A DNA stretch of 64,000 nucleotides, taken from contig NZ_JACHIU010000001.1 in the NCBI RefSeq assembly GCF_014207705.1, positions 5,634,501 through 5,698,500 on the forward strand, read 5' to 3'. Source of the DNA: Sphaerisporangium rubeum. GTDB taxonomy: Bacteria > Actinomycetota > Actinomycetes > Streptosporangiales > Streptosporangiaceae. This document shows positions 25,260 to 34,349 of this stretch, one piece after another (the first letter of the stretch is position 1; each line of letters starts with the position of its first letter). A program made the translations under genes and the position numbers. The notes beneath the pieces are model-generated. The model was not told where the DNA came from. It ran no database searches and was given only the letters and a program-made list of their open reading frames with translations.

Positions 25260-26462
25260 CTACCAGGTGACGGGGAGCCGGTAGATGCCCTGGACCGACC
25301 CTCCGGGTTTGACGCCGAGCGTCTCGACGGGTTCGGCGAGCCGCAAGGTGGGGATGCGGGTGATCAGTTGCTGGAGGCCGATCTCCAGTTCGGCGCGTGC
25401 GAGGTTCTGGCCGATGCACTGGTGCACGCCGTGGCCGAACGCCAGATGCGGCCGTGCGTCGCGCCGCAGGTCCAGGACGTCGGGGTCGGGGAAGACCTCG
25501 GCGTCCCTGTTGGCGCTCGCGTTCGGCAGGTAGACCCCGTCCCCCGCCTTGATCACGACATCGCCGAGCTCGATGTCCTCCGCCGCGACCCGTTGCAGCT
25601 CGTCGGCGACCGACAGGAACCGCAGCAGCTCCTCCACCGCCTCCTTGATCAGGTGCGGGTCCTGCCGCAGCTCGTTGAGCTCCTCGGGGTGCTCCAGCAG
25701 CGTCAGGATGCTCAGCCCGATCATGTTCGCGGTCGTCTCGTGTCCCGCGACCAGCAGGAACATCACGATGGACGCGATCTGCGTACGGTCGAGCTCCCCG
25801 GTGGACAGCCGTTCCCTGATCAGCGTGCCGACCAGGCCCTCGCCGGGGTCGTCGATCCGCTTGGCGATGAGCTTCTCGAAGTACGCGACGAGGGTGCCGC
25901 TCGCCGTGGCGGCCTGCTCGGCGGTGCTGGTCGCCATGAGCATGCGCCGGGTCTGGTCCTCGAAGAACTCGTGGTCGTCGTACGGCACACCGAGCAGTTC
26001 GCAGATCACGGTGGAGGGGACGGGGAGCGCGAACCGCGGCACGAGGTCGGCGACCGGGCCGCCGGCGAGCAGCGCGTCGATGCGTTCGGTCACGATGCGG
26101 GTGATCGCCGGCCGCAGCGTCTTGACGCGGTTCACCGTGAAGCTCGGCGCCAGCATGCGCCGCTGCACGTCGTGCTCGGGAGGATCCATGCCGACGAGCG
26201 CGACCAGCTTGGACGCCGCCATGCGCGGCACGAGCACCGGGAAGTCCGCACGGGACCGGTCCGACGACAACCGGCGGTCGAGCAGCAGCCGCCGTGTGTC
26301 CGCGTGACCGGTGACGACCCAGGCGACGCGTCCGTCGTACAGCCGGACCCGTGCCGCGGGCCCTTCGGCGCGCAGGTCCGTGTAGCCGGGTGGCGGGTGG
26401 TAGGGGCACTGGCGGTCCATGGGGAACCCGGGTAACCGGGTGGTCGCCGCTACGCCGTTCAT
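25260..26462 (-). CDS. Cytochrome P450
   Basis: 400 aa from the ATG at 26462, with GAGGA just upstream; a longer frame to 26657 adds an unlikely Pro-rich leader. It has the I-helix motif AGHETT (239-244), ExxR (E278-R281) and the heme loop FGHGVHQCIG (342-351) with Cys349. The length and motifs fit soluble bacterial P450s of the CYP105/107 type that need separate ferredoxin partners; none is encoded nearby. It converges on the PKS genes and may tailor the polyketide by hydroxylation or epoxidation, but it could equally belong outside the cluster. It is divergent from the LigD-like gene. Confidence 0.95.
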   Translation of the reverse strand: MNGVAATTRLPGFPMDRQCPYHPPPGYTDLRAEGPAARVRLYDGRVAWVVTGHADTRRLLLDRRLSSDRSRADFPVLVPRMAASKLVALVGMDPPEHDVQRRMLAPSFTVNRVKTLRPAITRIVTERIDALLAGGPVADLVPRFALPVPSTVICELLGVPYDDHEFFEDQTRRMLMATSTAEQAATASGTLVAYFEKLIAKRIDDPGEGLVGTLIRERLSTGELDRTQIASIVMFLLVAGHETTANMIGLSILTLLEHPEELNELRQDPHLIKEAVEELLRFLSVADELQRVAAEDIELGDVVIKAGDGVYLPNASANRDAEVFPDPDVLDLRRDARPHLAFGHGVHQCIGQNLARAELEIGLQQLITRIPTLRLAEPVETLGVKPGGSVQGIYRLPVTW

Positions 26463-26577
26463 CGGGTCCTCGCAGTGTCGGTGGTGGTCTGGGTCGGGGC
26501 ATCGTGCGGGAGGGTTCTGAAGGCGGACCAAACCCGGGCCCGCTGCGGCGCGGCCGGGGCCCGTGGGAGGGTGGGGT

Positions 26578-27528
26578 ATGGGCAGTGACGAGGTGCGGGA
26601 CGGGGTCTCGCTGACCAATCTCGGCAAGCCGTTGTTCGACGGCGCCGAGGCCACCAAGAGAGATCTGGTCGACTACCTGGACGCCATGCGTGACCGCCTG
26701 CTGCCGGTGCTGCGCGGCCGTCCGCTGTCGGTCATGCGGGTCCGTGAGGGCCAGGACCCGTTCATGCAGAAGAACGTCCCGAAGTACGCTCCCGAGTGGC
26801 TGCGCACCGTCGCCGTGTGGGCCGAGTCGTCCCACCGCGAGATCAGGTACGCCTTGTGCGACGATCGCCGTTCCCTGCTGTGGTTCGCCAACCAGCGCGC
26901 CGTCGAGTACCACCCCGCGCTCGCCACCGCCGGCCACCTCGACCGGCCCACGCACATGATCCTCGACCTCGATCCCCCGGAAGGCGCCTCCTTCGGCGTG
27001 GTCGTCAAGGCCGCCGCACTGGTCCGCCAGGCCCTGGAGGACTGCGGCCTCGCCGGTGCCGTCAAGACCTCCGGCGCCAAAGGCGTCCATATCTTCGTCC
27101 CCGTCCCCACCGACGCCGCCGTGGAGGACGTCGCCGCCGCCACCCGTGCGCTGGCCGTCCGCGCCGAACGCCTGGACCCCGCGCTGGCGACCACCGCCTT
27201 CATCCGCGAGGACCGCCAAGGCAAGGTCTTCCTCGACTCGACCAGGGCCGGCGGCGCCACCGTGGTCGCCGCCTACAGCCCGAGGATCCGTCCAGGCACC
27301 CCCGTCTCCTTCCCCCTGACCTGGGACGACCTGGAATCCGCCACCCCCGCCGACTTCACCGTCCACACCGTCCCGTCCCTCCTCGGCGACACCGACCCCT
27401 GGTCCGGCCTCATGCCACCCCCTCAGCCGCTGCCGGACGATCTCGTCGCCGAGGGCCACACCATCCCGGTGGCCCGTGTGCAGGCCATGCACGAAGGCAA
27501 ACGCCGCGCACGCGCACGCCGGGAGTGA
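26578..27528 (+). CDS. LigD-type DNA polymerase/primase domain protein (stand-alone)
   Basis: 316 aa. The ATG at 26578 follows GGAGG at 26566-26570; a GTG at 26563 would overlap that site. The protein matches the NHEJ polymerase domain of bacterial LigD (archaeo-eukaryotic primase superfamily): metal-binding DLDPP near residue 125, a TSGAKGVHIF segment with the catalytic His, and the conserved opening SLTNLGKPLF. It should add nucleotides to DNA ends during non-homologous end joining with Ku and a ligase. No ligase, nuclease domain or Ku gene is in the window, so it is a single-domain version, as is common in actinobacteria. A link to the flanking P450 or carotenoid genes is not apparent. Confidence 0.92.
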   Translation: MGSDEVRDGVSLTNLGKPLFDGAEATKRDLVDYLDAMRDRLLPVLRGRPLSVMRVREGQDPFMQKNVPKYAPEWLRTVAVWAESSHREIRYALCDDRRSLLWFANQRAVEYHPALATAGHLDRPTHMILDLDPPEGASFGVVVKAAALVRQALEDCGLAGAVKTSGAKGVHIFVPVPTDAAVEDVAAATRALAVRAERLDPALATTAFIREDRQGKVFLDSTRAGGATVVAAYSPRIRPGTPVSFPLTWDDLESATPADFTVHTVPSLLGDTDPWSGLMPPPQPLPDDLVAEGHTIPVARVQAMHEGKRRARARRE

Positions 27529-27675
27529 ACGACCGCTCAGGAGGCGGCCGGGGGTCCGGCGGGTTCCGGCCTCACCGTGGCCGGGCGGTTTCCCTGACGG
27601 TGATCACGGTACGGAACAGGGGAGGCGGACGGTAAACGGTGCATCCGCTGTCCTTTGACGTCCGAAGGAAAGAAC

Positions 27676-28665
27676 GTGGATGTGGTGATCGAGGAGAGCC
27701 GGGTAGCCGGTCGTGCGGCGTACGTGACGGTAGGAGGGCTCCTGCTCGCCTCGATGCTGGTCGCGCAGGTGGCCTCCGGGCTGCAACCGGCCCCCGTGCG
27801 GCTGACCAGCGTGGTGGTGCTCCTGCTCTCGGCCTGTGCGATCGCGTTCGCGGCGGCCGACCACGGCGCGGCGCGGGCCGCCGGGGCTTTCGGCGCCGCC
27901 GCGGGGGCCGGGTACGTGGCCGAGTGGGTGGGGGTGCGGACGGGGGTGCCGTTCGGCGAGTACGCCTACACCGGTGTGCTGTGGCCCGCACCCGGCGGCG
28001 TGCCGGTGATCGTGGCGCTGGCCTGGGGAGGCATGGGGCTCGCGGCGTACGCGGTCGCGTCCCGTGTGGCGCGCTCCTTCTGGGGGGTCGCGGTGACAGG
28101 TGCGTTCGCGCTGACGGCCTGGGATCTGTTCCTCGATCCGCAGATGCTCAGGCTGGGGCTGTGGGACTGGGTGGCCGACGGGCCGTACCGCGGCGTGCCG
28201 GTCAGCAACTTCGTGGGGTGGCTGGTCGTATCGTTCCTGGTCATGGCGTTGATCGGCCGGGTGCTGCGCCGGGACGCGGCGGGTAACGGCACTGGGCTCG
28301 TCCTGCTGTACACGGTCATGGCGGTCATGGAGACGATCGGTTTCGCGGCGGTGTTCGACCCGCCGGACCTCGTGGTCGCCGTGTCCGGCGGCGTGGCGAT
28401 GGGGCTGTTCACCGTCCTCGCCTGGACCCGGAGTACCCGGAGCGGGGTCACCCGCCGCGCGGACGACGACTCCCTCGCTCCTGAGGAGTCCTCCGGCTCG
28501 GACGGCGGCTCCTCCCGCTCGGCGGACACCGTCTCCCCTGACACTCTCGGGTTCTCCCCCGACGGGGCCCCGATCCCGGCCGACGGGCCGTTTCCTGATC
28601 CGCCGCCGCCGCTGCCTGATGAGCCGCGGCCCTTTCCCGATGGACGGCACCTATGGCGGAAGTGA
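27676..28665 (+). CDS. cruF: CruF-like carotenoid 1',2'-hydratase family membrane protein
   Basis: 329 aa. The GTG at 27676 follows GAAGGAAAG with good spacing; a TTG at 27655 is the alternative. Several hydrophobic segments and the motifs EYAYTGVLWP, WDLFLDPQM and NFVGWL identify the carotenoid-synthesis membrane family (DUF422) that contains CruF. CruF hydrates the end of acyclic carotenoids, giving a 1'-hydroxyl for later glycosylation. The C-terminal 70 residues are Ser/Pro-rich and probably disordered. Its stop overlaps the next gene by 13 bp, so it heads a coupled three-gene operon (hydratase, desaturase, glycosyltransferase). Family membership is clear; the precise substrate is inferred. 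Confidence 0.85.
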   Translation: MDVVIEESRVAGRAAYVTVGGLLLASMLVAQVASGLQPAPVRLTSVVVLLLSACAIAFAAADHGAARAAGAFGAAAGAGYVAEWVGVRTGVPFGEYAYTGVLWPAPGGVPVIVALAWGGMGLAAYAVASRVARSFWGVAVTGAFALTAWDLFLDPQMLRLGLWDWVADGPYRGVPVSNFVGWLVVSFLVMALIGRVLRRDAAGNGTGLVLLYTVMAVMETIGFAAVFDPPDLVVAVSGGVAMGLFTVLAWTRSTRSGVTRRADDDSLAPEESSGSDGGSSRSADTVSPDTLGFSPDGAPIPADGPFPDPPPPLPDEPRPFPDGRHLWRK

Positions 28666-30122
28666 TCGTCGTCGGCGGTGGCGTCGGCGGCATGGTGTGC
28701 GCGTTGCTGCTGGCCAGGGACGGACACGAGGTCGTGTTGCACGAGAAGCTGGGACGGCTCGGGGGGAAGCTGGCCGAGCATCGGCGGGACGGGTTCACGT
28801 TCTCGGTGGGGCCGTCGCTGCTCACACTGCCGGGGCTGTTCCGCGACCTCGGCGCGCGGCTCGATCTGGTGGAGCCGGCGGAGATCTGCCGGTACCGGTT
28901 CCCCGACGGGTCCACGTTGACCGCGCCGCGCGACCCCGCGCGGATGGCCGAGGAGGTGGACAGGCTCGCGCCGGGGGAAGGCCGGCGCTGGCTGGCGTTC
29001 CACGCATGGGCCGGTGAGTGCCTCGCGGCGGCGCGGCGCACGTTCTTCTCCGGCCCGCCGGTCAGCCTGCCGCGCTTGTCCGGGCCGCCGACCGGCCCGT
29101 CGCGCGAGGCGAGGCTGGCCGACCTGTTCGCCGTCGCGCCAGGCCGTACCCTGAACGGCCTGGCGCGGCGGTTCTTCCGCGACCCGCGCATGCGGCAGTA
29201 CGTCGGCCGGTACGCCACCTACGCCGGGTCGAGCCCGTACCGCGCACCCGCGGCGCTCGGCTGCATCCCGGCGATCGAGCACGACGAAGGCGGCTGGTAC
29301 GTGCGCGGCGGCCTGCCGAGGGTCGCGGACGCTCTCGCCGGACTGCTCGCCGAGGCCGGGGTGGAGGTGCGGCTCGGCAGCAAGGTGACCCGGGTGCTCG
29401 AAGCGAACGGCCGCGTGGACGGTGTGCGGCTGGCGTCCGGTGAGCGGGTGCGCGCCGACGCGGTCGTGGTGAACGCCGACGCGGCCCAGCTGTACGGCCG
29501 GCTGATGCCGGACTCGCGGCGGCTGCGGCGCGTCGCGGGTCTCGGCCGGTCGTCGTCGGCGTTCCTGGTGCTCGCCGGGGTGGAGGGCCGCACCGAGGGG
29601 CTGCCGCACCATTCCGTCGTCTTCTCCGGCGACTATCGTGAGGAGTTCGCCGACATCTTCCGGCGGGGCCGTCCACCTGAGGACCCGACGGTTTACATCG
29701 GCTGCTCGGCGGTGGACGATCCGACGCAGGCGCCTGCGGGGACGGAGAACTGGGTGGTGCTCGTCAACGTCCCCGCGCGTGACCCGGCGCGGTGGCCGAT
29801 GAGCCCGGAGGCGTACCGGGACCTGGTGTTCGAGCGGCTGGCGTCGCGGGGGTACGACCTGTCCGGCCGGCTGCGGTTCGCCGACCTGTTCACCCCGGCC
29901 GACCTGCGTGACCGGTACGGCGCGTGGGGTGGCGCGATCTACGGCACGCCGTCGCACGGCGCGCTGTCGCCGTTCCGCCGTCCCGCCAACCGGGGGCCGC
30001 GGCGTGGCCTGTACCTGGTCGGCGGCACCACTCATCCCGGTGGCGGGCTGCCGCTGGTGGCGATGAGCGGACGGCTGGTCGCCGGGCTGGTCGGCGAGGA
30101 CTTCCCCGGACGTAAGCGGTGA
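28653..30122 (+). CDS. Phytoene desaturase-family FAD oxidoreductase (CrtD-like)
   Basis: 489 aa starting at ATG 28653 inside the upstream gene. The N-terminus has the FAD Rossmann motif VGGGVGG, followed by a Glu-containing second strand (LHEKLGRLGGK) and the C-terminal YLVGGTTHPGGGLPL motif of the CrtI/CrtD/CrtO family. A separate CrtI is present at 34375-35844, so this second enzyme more likely acts late, for example 3',4'-desaturation after CruF hydration as CrtD does. It is coupled to CruF (13-bp overlap) and to the GT2 gene (GTGA-type overlap at 30119-30122). The assignment as CrtD rather than CrtO rests on context. Confidence 0.88.
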   Translation: MAEVIVVGGGVGGMVCALLLARDGHEVVLHEKLGRLGGKLAEHRRDGFTFSVGPSLLTLPGLFRDLGARLDLVEPAEICRYRFPDGSTLTAPRDPARMAEEVDRLAPGEGRRWLAFHAWAGECLAAARRTFFSGPPVSLPRLSGPPTGPSREARLADLFAVAPGRTLNGLARRFFRDPRMRQYVGRYATYAGSSPYRAPAALGCIPAIEHDEGGWYVRGGLPRVADALAGLLAEAGVEVRLGSKVTRVLEANGRVDGVRLASGERVRADAVVVNADAAQLYGRLMPDSRRLRRVAGLGRSSSAFLVLAGVEGRTEGLPHHSVVFSGDYREEFADIFRRGRPPEDPTVYIGCSAVDDPTQAPAGTENWVVLVNVPARDPARWPMSPEAYRDLVFERLASRGYDLSGRLRFADLFTPADLRDRYGAWGGAIYGTPSHGALSPFRRPANRGPRRGLYLVGGTTHPGGGLPLVAMSGRLVAGLVGEDFPGRKR

Positions 30123-31255
30123 AGGCGCTGCTCGCGGCCGTGCAGGTGGCCGCGGCCGTGGTGGTGACGGCCCGCCTGGTCAAGGGCCGCGACCGGCGGC
30201 CGGCGCTGCGGCCCCCGGCCACCGCGCCTGGCGGGATCACGGTGGTCGTGCCGGCGCGTGACGAGGAGGGCCGGATCGGGCCGTGCGTCGCGGCCGCGGT
30301 CGCCGATCCGCTGGTCCGCGAGGTGATCGTGGTGGACGACGAGTCGGCGGACGGGACGGCGCGCCTGGCCGCCGCGCTCGGCGCGCGGGTCGTGCGGGGT
30401 CGTCCGCTGCCGCAGGGCTGGGTCGGCAAGCAGTGGGCCCTGCACCAGGGCCTCTCCGAGGCGACCGGCGACATCGTGATCACCCTGGACGCCGACACGC
30501 GGCCGGACCCGGGGCTGTTCGCTGCGCTGGCCGAGGCGCTGGACGACTGCGACCTGGTCAGCGTGGCGCCGCGGTTCGTGTGCGACGGGCCCGTGGAGCA
30601 GGCGCTGCACGCGGCGTTCCTCGCGACGCTGGTGTACCGGTACGGCCCGGTCGGCGCCTGGAGGACGCCGCCGCCGTACCGGGTGATCGCCAACGGCCAG
30701 TGCATGGCGTTCCGCCGCAAGGCGATGCGAGTTTCCGGGGGTTTCGTCAGGGTTCGCGGGAACATGACCGACGATGTGGCGCTGGCCCGCACGCTGGCCG
30801 GCGACGGCTGGGAGGTGCGGTTCCTGGACGGCCGCGGCCTGCTCGAAGTGGACATGCACTCCTCGGTGGCCGAGGTGTGGCGCGAGTGGGGCCGTTCGCT
30901 GTCGCTGGCCGACGTCACCGACGGCCCGCGCCTCGCGGGGGACATCGCGGTGGTGTGGCTCACCGCCGCGCTGCCGGTCGCGCGGCTGCTGACCGGCCGT
31001 CCCACCCGGCTGGACCTCGGCCTGCTGTGCATGCGTTTCCTGCTGCTCGGCGCGTTCCGGCGCGGCTACACCCGTCCCGGCCTCGGCCTGCTGCTCTCGC
31101 CGCTGCTCGACCCGCTCGCGGCCCTGCGGCTCACCCTCGGGGTGCTGCGGCCGTCACGCACGTGGCGCGGCCGGACGTACGCGAGCGCCGGCCGGCCGGT
31201 CAGCGACGACCGGTCCGCCGTCGTAGTGCCGCTTCGGCGAACCGCAGCCCGATGA
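30119..31255 (+). CDS. GT2-family carotenoid glycosyltransferase (CruG/CrtQ-like)
   Basis: 378 aa. The GTG start at 30119 overlaps the upstream stop. An N-terminal hydrophobic segment is followed by a GT-A fold: VVVPARDEEGRIG, VVDDESADGTA and the metal-binding TLDADTRPD. NGQCMAFRR and a later DDVALARTL segment fit processive or lipid-linked GT2 enzymes. C-terminal hydrophobic stretches suggest membrane association. In cyanobacteria CruG (GT2) glycosylates the hydroxyl made by CruF, and in Staphylococcus CrtQ glycosylates a C30 carotenoid; either role fits. The 3' end overlaps the convergent plsY-like gene by 56 bp. Confidence 0.88.
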   Translation: MKALLAAVQVAAAVVVTARLVKGRDRRPALRPPATAPGGITVVVPARDEEGRIGPCVAAAVADPLVREVIVVDDESADGTARLAAALGARVVRGRPLPQGWVGKQWALHQGLSEATGDIVITLDADTRPDPGLFAALAEALDDCDLVSVAPRFVCDGPVEQALHAAFLATLVYRYGPVGAWRTPPPYRVIANGQCMAFRRKAMRVSGGFVRVRGNMTDDVALARTLAGDGWEVRFLDGRGLLEVDMHSSVAEVWREWGRSLSLADVTDGPRLAGDIAVVWLTAALPVARLLTGRPTRLDLGLLCMRFLLLGAFRRGYTRPGLGLLLSPLLDPLAALRLTLGVLRPSRTWRGRTYASAGRPVSDDRSAVVVPLRRTAAR

Positions 31256-31802
31256 GGCACATCAGCGCTCCGGTGGCGGCGACCTGGAGGAGCGGGGTGA
31301 ACGGCACCTGCGCCAGCGGCACCGCGAACACCCCGGCCCTGGCGCCGACGGCGAACGACCGCGTGGCGAGGGCCGTCACGACGAGCAGCACGACGGCGAG
31401 CAGGAACGCCGGGGGGCACAGGGCCGCGACGCCGCCGGCGAACGCCAGCACCGACCGTCCGCCGCGCAGCCCGGCGAACACCGGCCACGCGTGGCCGATC
31501 ATCGCCGCCGCGACCCCGGCGTACGCCGGCAGCACGCTGTCCCCGGTCACCACGCCGAACCCGGTGACGTGGAACCCGCTCACCAGCAGCCCGAGCAGGC
31601 CGGCGAGTGTGCCTTTGAGCATGTCGCCGGCGAACACCGGCACCGCGGCGCGCGGTCCGAGCAGTTCCTTGACGTTCCAGTACCCGGGGTTGCGGTCGCC
31701 GCGGTCACGCGGGTCGACCCCGTACATCCGTGCCACCAGCACCGCCACCGGCACCGAGCCGAGCAGGTAGCCGCCGGTGACCGCCACAAGCAGGGGAACC
31801 AT
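31200..31802 (-). CDS. plsY: PlsY-like acyl-phosphate-dependent acyltransferase
   Basis: 200 aa, ATG at 31802 with a strong AAGGAAG site upstream. It is a polytopic membrane protein with the PlsY signatures [27 protein letters not shown] and [16 protein letters not shown]. PlsY transfers acyl groups from acyl-phosphate, made by PlsX, to glycerol-3-phosphate. The usual GGKG loop is GGRS here, which may mark altered acceptor choice. It lies within a carotenoid cluster together with a PlsX gene on the same strand, separated only by the antisense crtA gene. Acylation of a carotenoid glycoside is proposed; ordinary phospholipid synthesis is the alternative. Confidence 0.85.
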   Translation of the reverse strand: MVPLLVAVTGGYLLGSVPVAVLVARMYGVDPRDRGDRNPGYWNVKELLGPRAAVPVFAGDMLKGTLAGLLGLLVSGFHVTGFGVVTGDSVLPAYAGVAAAMIGHAWPVFAGLRGGRSVLAFAGGVAALCPPAFLLAVVLLVVTALATRSFAVGARAGVFAVPLAQVPFTPLLQVAATGALMCLIGLRFAEAALRRRTGRR

Positions 31803-32481
31803 CGCTTCCTTCCACCTGGTCAGATATCAGGGCCGCGGCGCCGCCAAGTACATGGCCTTCGACCGTCCTGTGCTGCGCCGCACCCCCGGCCTGGCCTTCC
31901 ACCGCCTCCTCGGCACCGGCAGAGGCGACTCCACGACCCTAGGGGCCGATCTGCGGCGCTGGGCCCTTTTCGCGGTGTGGCGGGACGAGGAGGCGCTGTC
32001 CGCGTTCCTGCGCCGCTCCCCCGTCGCGCGCCGCTGGCACACCGCCGCGCTGGAGGCGTGGCACGTTCGCCTGCGTCCGGTGTCCTGGCACGGCCGGTGG
32101 GCCGGCGCCGCGCCGTTCGGCGCGCCGTCCGGGCCGCCGGTCGCGGTCGGCGGGCCGGTGGCGGTGCTGACCCGTGCGGCGATCCGGCCGGCACGGCTCG
32201 CCGCGTTCTACCGTTCGGTGCCGGCGGTGAACACCGAGCTGCACCGGCACGAGGGCCGGCTGGCGTCGGTCGGCGTCGGCGAGTGGCCGCTCGCCAGGCA
32301 GGCGACGTTCTCGCTGTGGCGGGACGGCGAGGCGGTGCGTGCCTTCGCGTACGGCGGCGGCCCGCATCGGGACGTGATCGGCCGGACCCGCGCGGAGAAC
32401 TGGTACAGCGAGGAGTTGTTCGCGCGTTTCGTCCCCTACGGCAGCACGGGGACCTGGGACGGCGCCGACCCGCTCTCCTGA
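31777..32481 (+). CDS. crtA: Spheroidene monooxygenase-like protein (CrtA)
   Basis: 234 aa from GTG 31777, a weak start that overlaps the divergent plsY start by 26 bp. The protein has the CrtA hallmarks ASFHLVRY near the N-terminus and, near the C-terminus, [34 protein letters not shown]. CrtA enzymes are heme-dependent and introduce keto groups at C-2 of acyclic carotenoids. This supports an acyclic end product, since no lycopene cyclase is present. The gene lies on the opposite strand between plsX and plsY, so it is antisense to any transcript joining these two. Confidence 0.85.
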   Translation: MTATSRGTIASFHLVRYQGRGAAKYMAFDRPVLRRTPGLAFHRLLGTGRGDSTTLGADLRRWALFAVWRDEEALSAFLRRSPVARRWHTAALEAWHVRLRPVSWHGRWAGAAPFGAPSGPPVAVGGPVAVLTRAAIRPARLAAFYRSVPAVNTELHRHEGRLASVGVGEWPLARQATFSLWRDGEAVRAFAYGGGPHRDVIGRTRAENWYSEELFARFVPYGSTGTWDGADPLS

Positions 32482-32493
32482 GGGTCCCGCCGT

Positions 32494-33441
32494 TCACGAC
32501 CGGAGCCCGGCGCGGCTCTTGCTCAGGTCACGCGCGACGACGCAGGCCCGCGCGATGGTCGCGGCGCGGGACGAGCCGTGCGCGACCACCACGGTGGCGT
32601 TGAGGCCGAGCAGCGCGGCGCCGCCGTGGGTCCCGGGGTCGTAGCGGCGCGCGACCTCGGCGAGGCGGTCCGGTGGCGCGATCCCCGCGGCGGCGACCTG
32701 AGCGAGCGCGGCGCGCACGGTGCCTTCGACGTTCTTGAGCACGATGTTGCCGGTGAAGCCGTCGGTCACCACCACATCTACTGTTCCCGCGAGCACGTCG
32801 TGGCCTTCGACGTTCCCGTGGAACCGATGCGGCAGCAGCGCCAGGAGCTCGGCGGCCCTGCGGGCCAGCCGGTTCCCCTTACCCGGCTCGGAGCCGATGG
32901 ACAGCAGCCCGACGACCGGCTCCGCCACCCCGAGCACCTCCTCGGCGTACGTCACGCCGAGCACCGCGAACTGCGCCACCATCTCGGGGGTCGGGTCGGA
33001 GGTGGCGCCGGCGTCGATCAGCACGGTCGCGCCGCCGGTCACCGTCGGCAGCGCCACGGCCAGCGCGGGACGCAGCACCCTCGGCGCGCGGCCGAGCGCA
33101 CGCACCGCGCACGAGACCACGGCCCCGGTGGACCCGGCCGACACCAGCGCGGCCCCCGCGCCACCGCGCACCAGCTCACACCCCACTGCCAGGCTGCTCT
33201 TGCCGGTCGCGAGCGCGCCGGGCCCGCGTTCCGCCATCGGCACGACGTCAGGCGCGTGCGTCACGGCGATCTCATGCGTGGCGCCGTACCTGGCGAGCTC
33301 GGCACGCAGCTCACCGGCGCGGCCGACGAGGGTCACCGGCACGCCGTGCTCGCGGCACGCCTGCACGGCCCCCGCCACCGTCTCGGCCGGCCCGTGGTCG
33401 CCACCCATCGCGTCGAGCACCACAGGCGCCGCCGTGGTCAT
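32494..33441 (-). CDS. plsX: Phosphate acyltransferase PlsX
   Basis: 315 aa starting at MTTAAPVVLDAMGGD (ATG 33441). The ATG overlaps the CrtB stop (ATGA), indicating translational coupling; a longer frame upstream is an out-of-frame shadow of crtB. Conserved PlsX segments include VLDAMGGDHGP, SAGSTGAVV, IDAGAT and DGFTGNIVLKNVEG. PlsX converts acyl-ACP to acyl-phosphate, the donor for PlsY. Housekeeping plsX usually sits with rpmF/fabD genes; here it is the last gene of the crtE-I-B operon, which suggests a paralogue dedicated to carotenoid acylation. Confidence 0.93.
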   Translation of the reverse strand: MTTAAPVVLDAMGGDHGPAETVAGAVQACREHGVPVTLVGRAGELRAELARYGATHEIAVTHAPDVVPMAERGPGALATGKSSLAVGCELVRGGAGAALVSAGSTGAVVSCAVRALGRAPRVLRPALAVALPTVTGGATVLIDAGATSDPTPEMVAQFAVLGVTYAEEVLGVAEPVVGLLSIGSEPGKGNRLARRAAELLALLPHRFHGNVEGHDVLAGTVDVVVTDGFTGNIVLKNVEGTVRAALAQVAAAGIAPPDRLAEVARRYDPGTHGGAALLGLNATVVVAHGSSRAATIARACVVARDLSKSRAGLRS

Positions 33442-34349
33442 AGCGGCGTCACGTCCGGGACGCGGCGTTCCGCGCGCGCCGCGAGGGACGCGGCGGTGAG
33501 GTGGCGCGCGAAGATGGCGAGCCGGCGCCGGTACGGCACGCGGGCCCGGCCGGCCAACACGTCGTACCCGGCGGCCTTGATCTCGGTGAGGATGCCGCCG
33601 TACAGCTCGTGCGCGGCCCTGATGCACGGCCGCGAGGACGGCACCAGCATGGCGACGCCGTCGAGGGCCCGCCGGTAGTGCTCCTCGGCACGCGCGGCCT
33701 CGAACGCGATCAGTTCACGCACGGCCGGGGCCGCGCGCTCCGCGCTCAGGTCGGCCACGGTGACCCCGAACTTGTCCAGGTCGTCCAGCGGCAGGTAGAC
33801 CCGGCCGCGTTCCAGGTCCTCGGCGACGTCCCGCAGGAAGTTGGTGAGCTGGAACGCCAGCCCGAGCTGCCTGGCCGGCTCCCTGGCCGCTCCCAGCGCA
33901 CCCGGCATCGCTTCGAGCACCGGCAGCATCATGGTGCCGATCACGGCGGCCGAGCCCTCCATGTACTCAAGGAGGTCGTCGTAGGTCTGGTACCTGGTGA
34001 CCGTCAGGTCGGCGCGCATGGACCGCAGGAACGCCTCGATGTCGCCGTGCGCGACGCCGAAGGACCGCACGGTGTGGGTGAAGGCGGGAAGCACCGGGTC
34101 GTCCACCGGCTCGCCGTCGAGCGCGTCCCGAAGGCGCGTGGCCAGCGCGTCCAGGGCCTTCTCCCGGTCGCCGGTCACGCCGAACGCGTCCACGATCTCG
34201 TCGGCGTACCTGGCGAAGCCGTACAGAGCGTGCACGTGACGGCGTTTCCAGGCGGGAAGCAGCAAGGTGGCGAGGTAGTAGGAACGGCCGTGCCGCGCGT
34301 TGAGCAGGCGGCAGTGTTCGTAGCTGGCGGACAACGTCATCGATGTCAC
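33438..34349 (-). CDS. crtB: Phytoene synthase
   Basis: 303 aa. It joins two GGPP molecules head-to-head to form phytoene. The two Asp-rich motifs are visible: DEIVD (50-54) and DVAED (174-178), with NFLRD typical of squalene/phytoene synthases. The GTG start at 34349 overlaps the stop of a 10-codon ORF that bridges the gap from crtI; an ATG three codons later is the alternative. The downstream stop overlaps the plsX start by 4 bp. Confidence 0.95.
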   Translation of the reverse strand: MTSMTLSASYEHCRLLNARHGRSYYLATLLLPAWKRRHVHALYGFARYADEIVDAFGVTGDREKALDALATRLRDALDGEPVDDPVLPAFTHTVRSFGVAHGDIEAFLRSMRADLTVTRYQTYDDLLEYMEGSAAVIGTMMLPVLEAMPGALGAAREPARQLGLAFQLTNFLRDVAEDLERGRVYLPLDDLDKFGVTVADLSAERAAPAVRELIAFEAARAEEHYRRALDGVAMLVPSSRPCIRAAHELYGGILTEIKAAGYDVLAGRARVPYRRRLAIFARHLTAASLAARAERRVPDVTPL

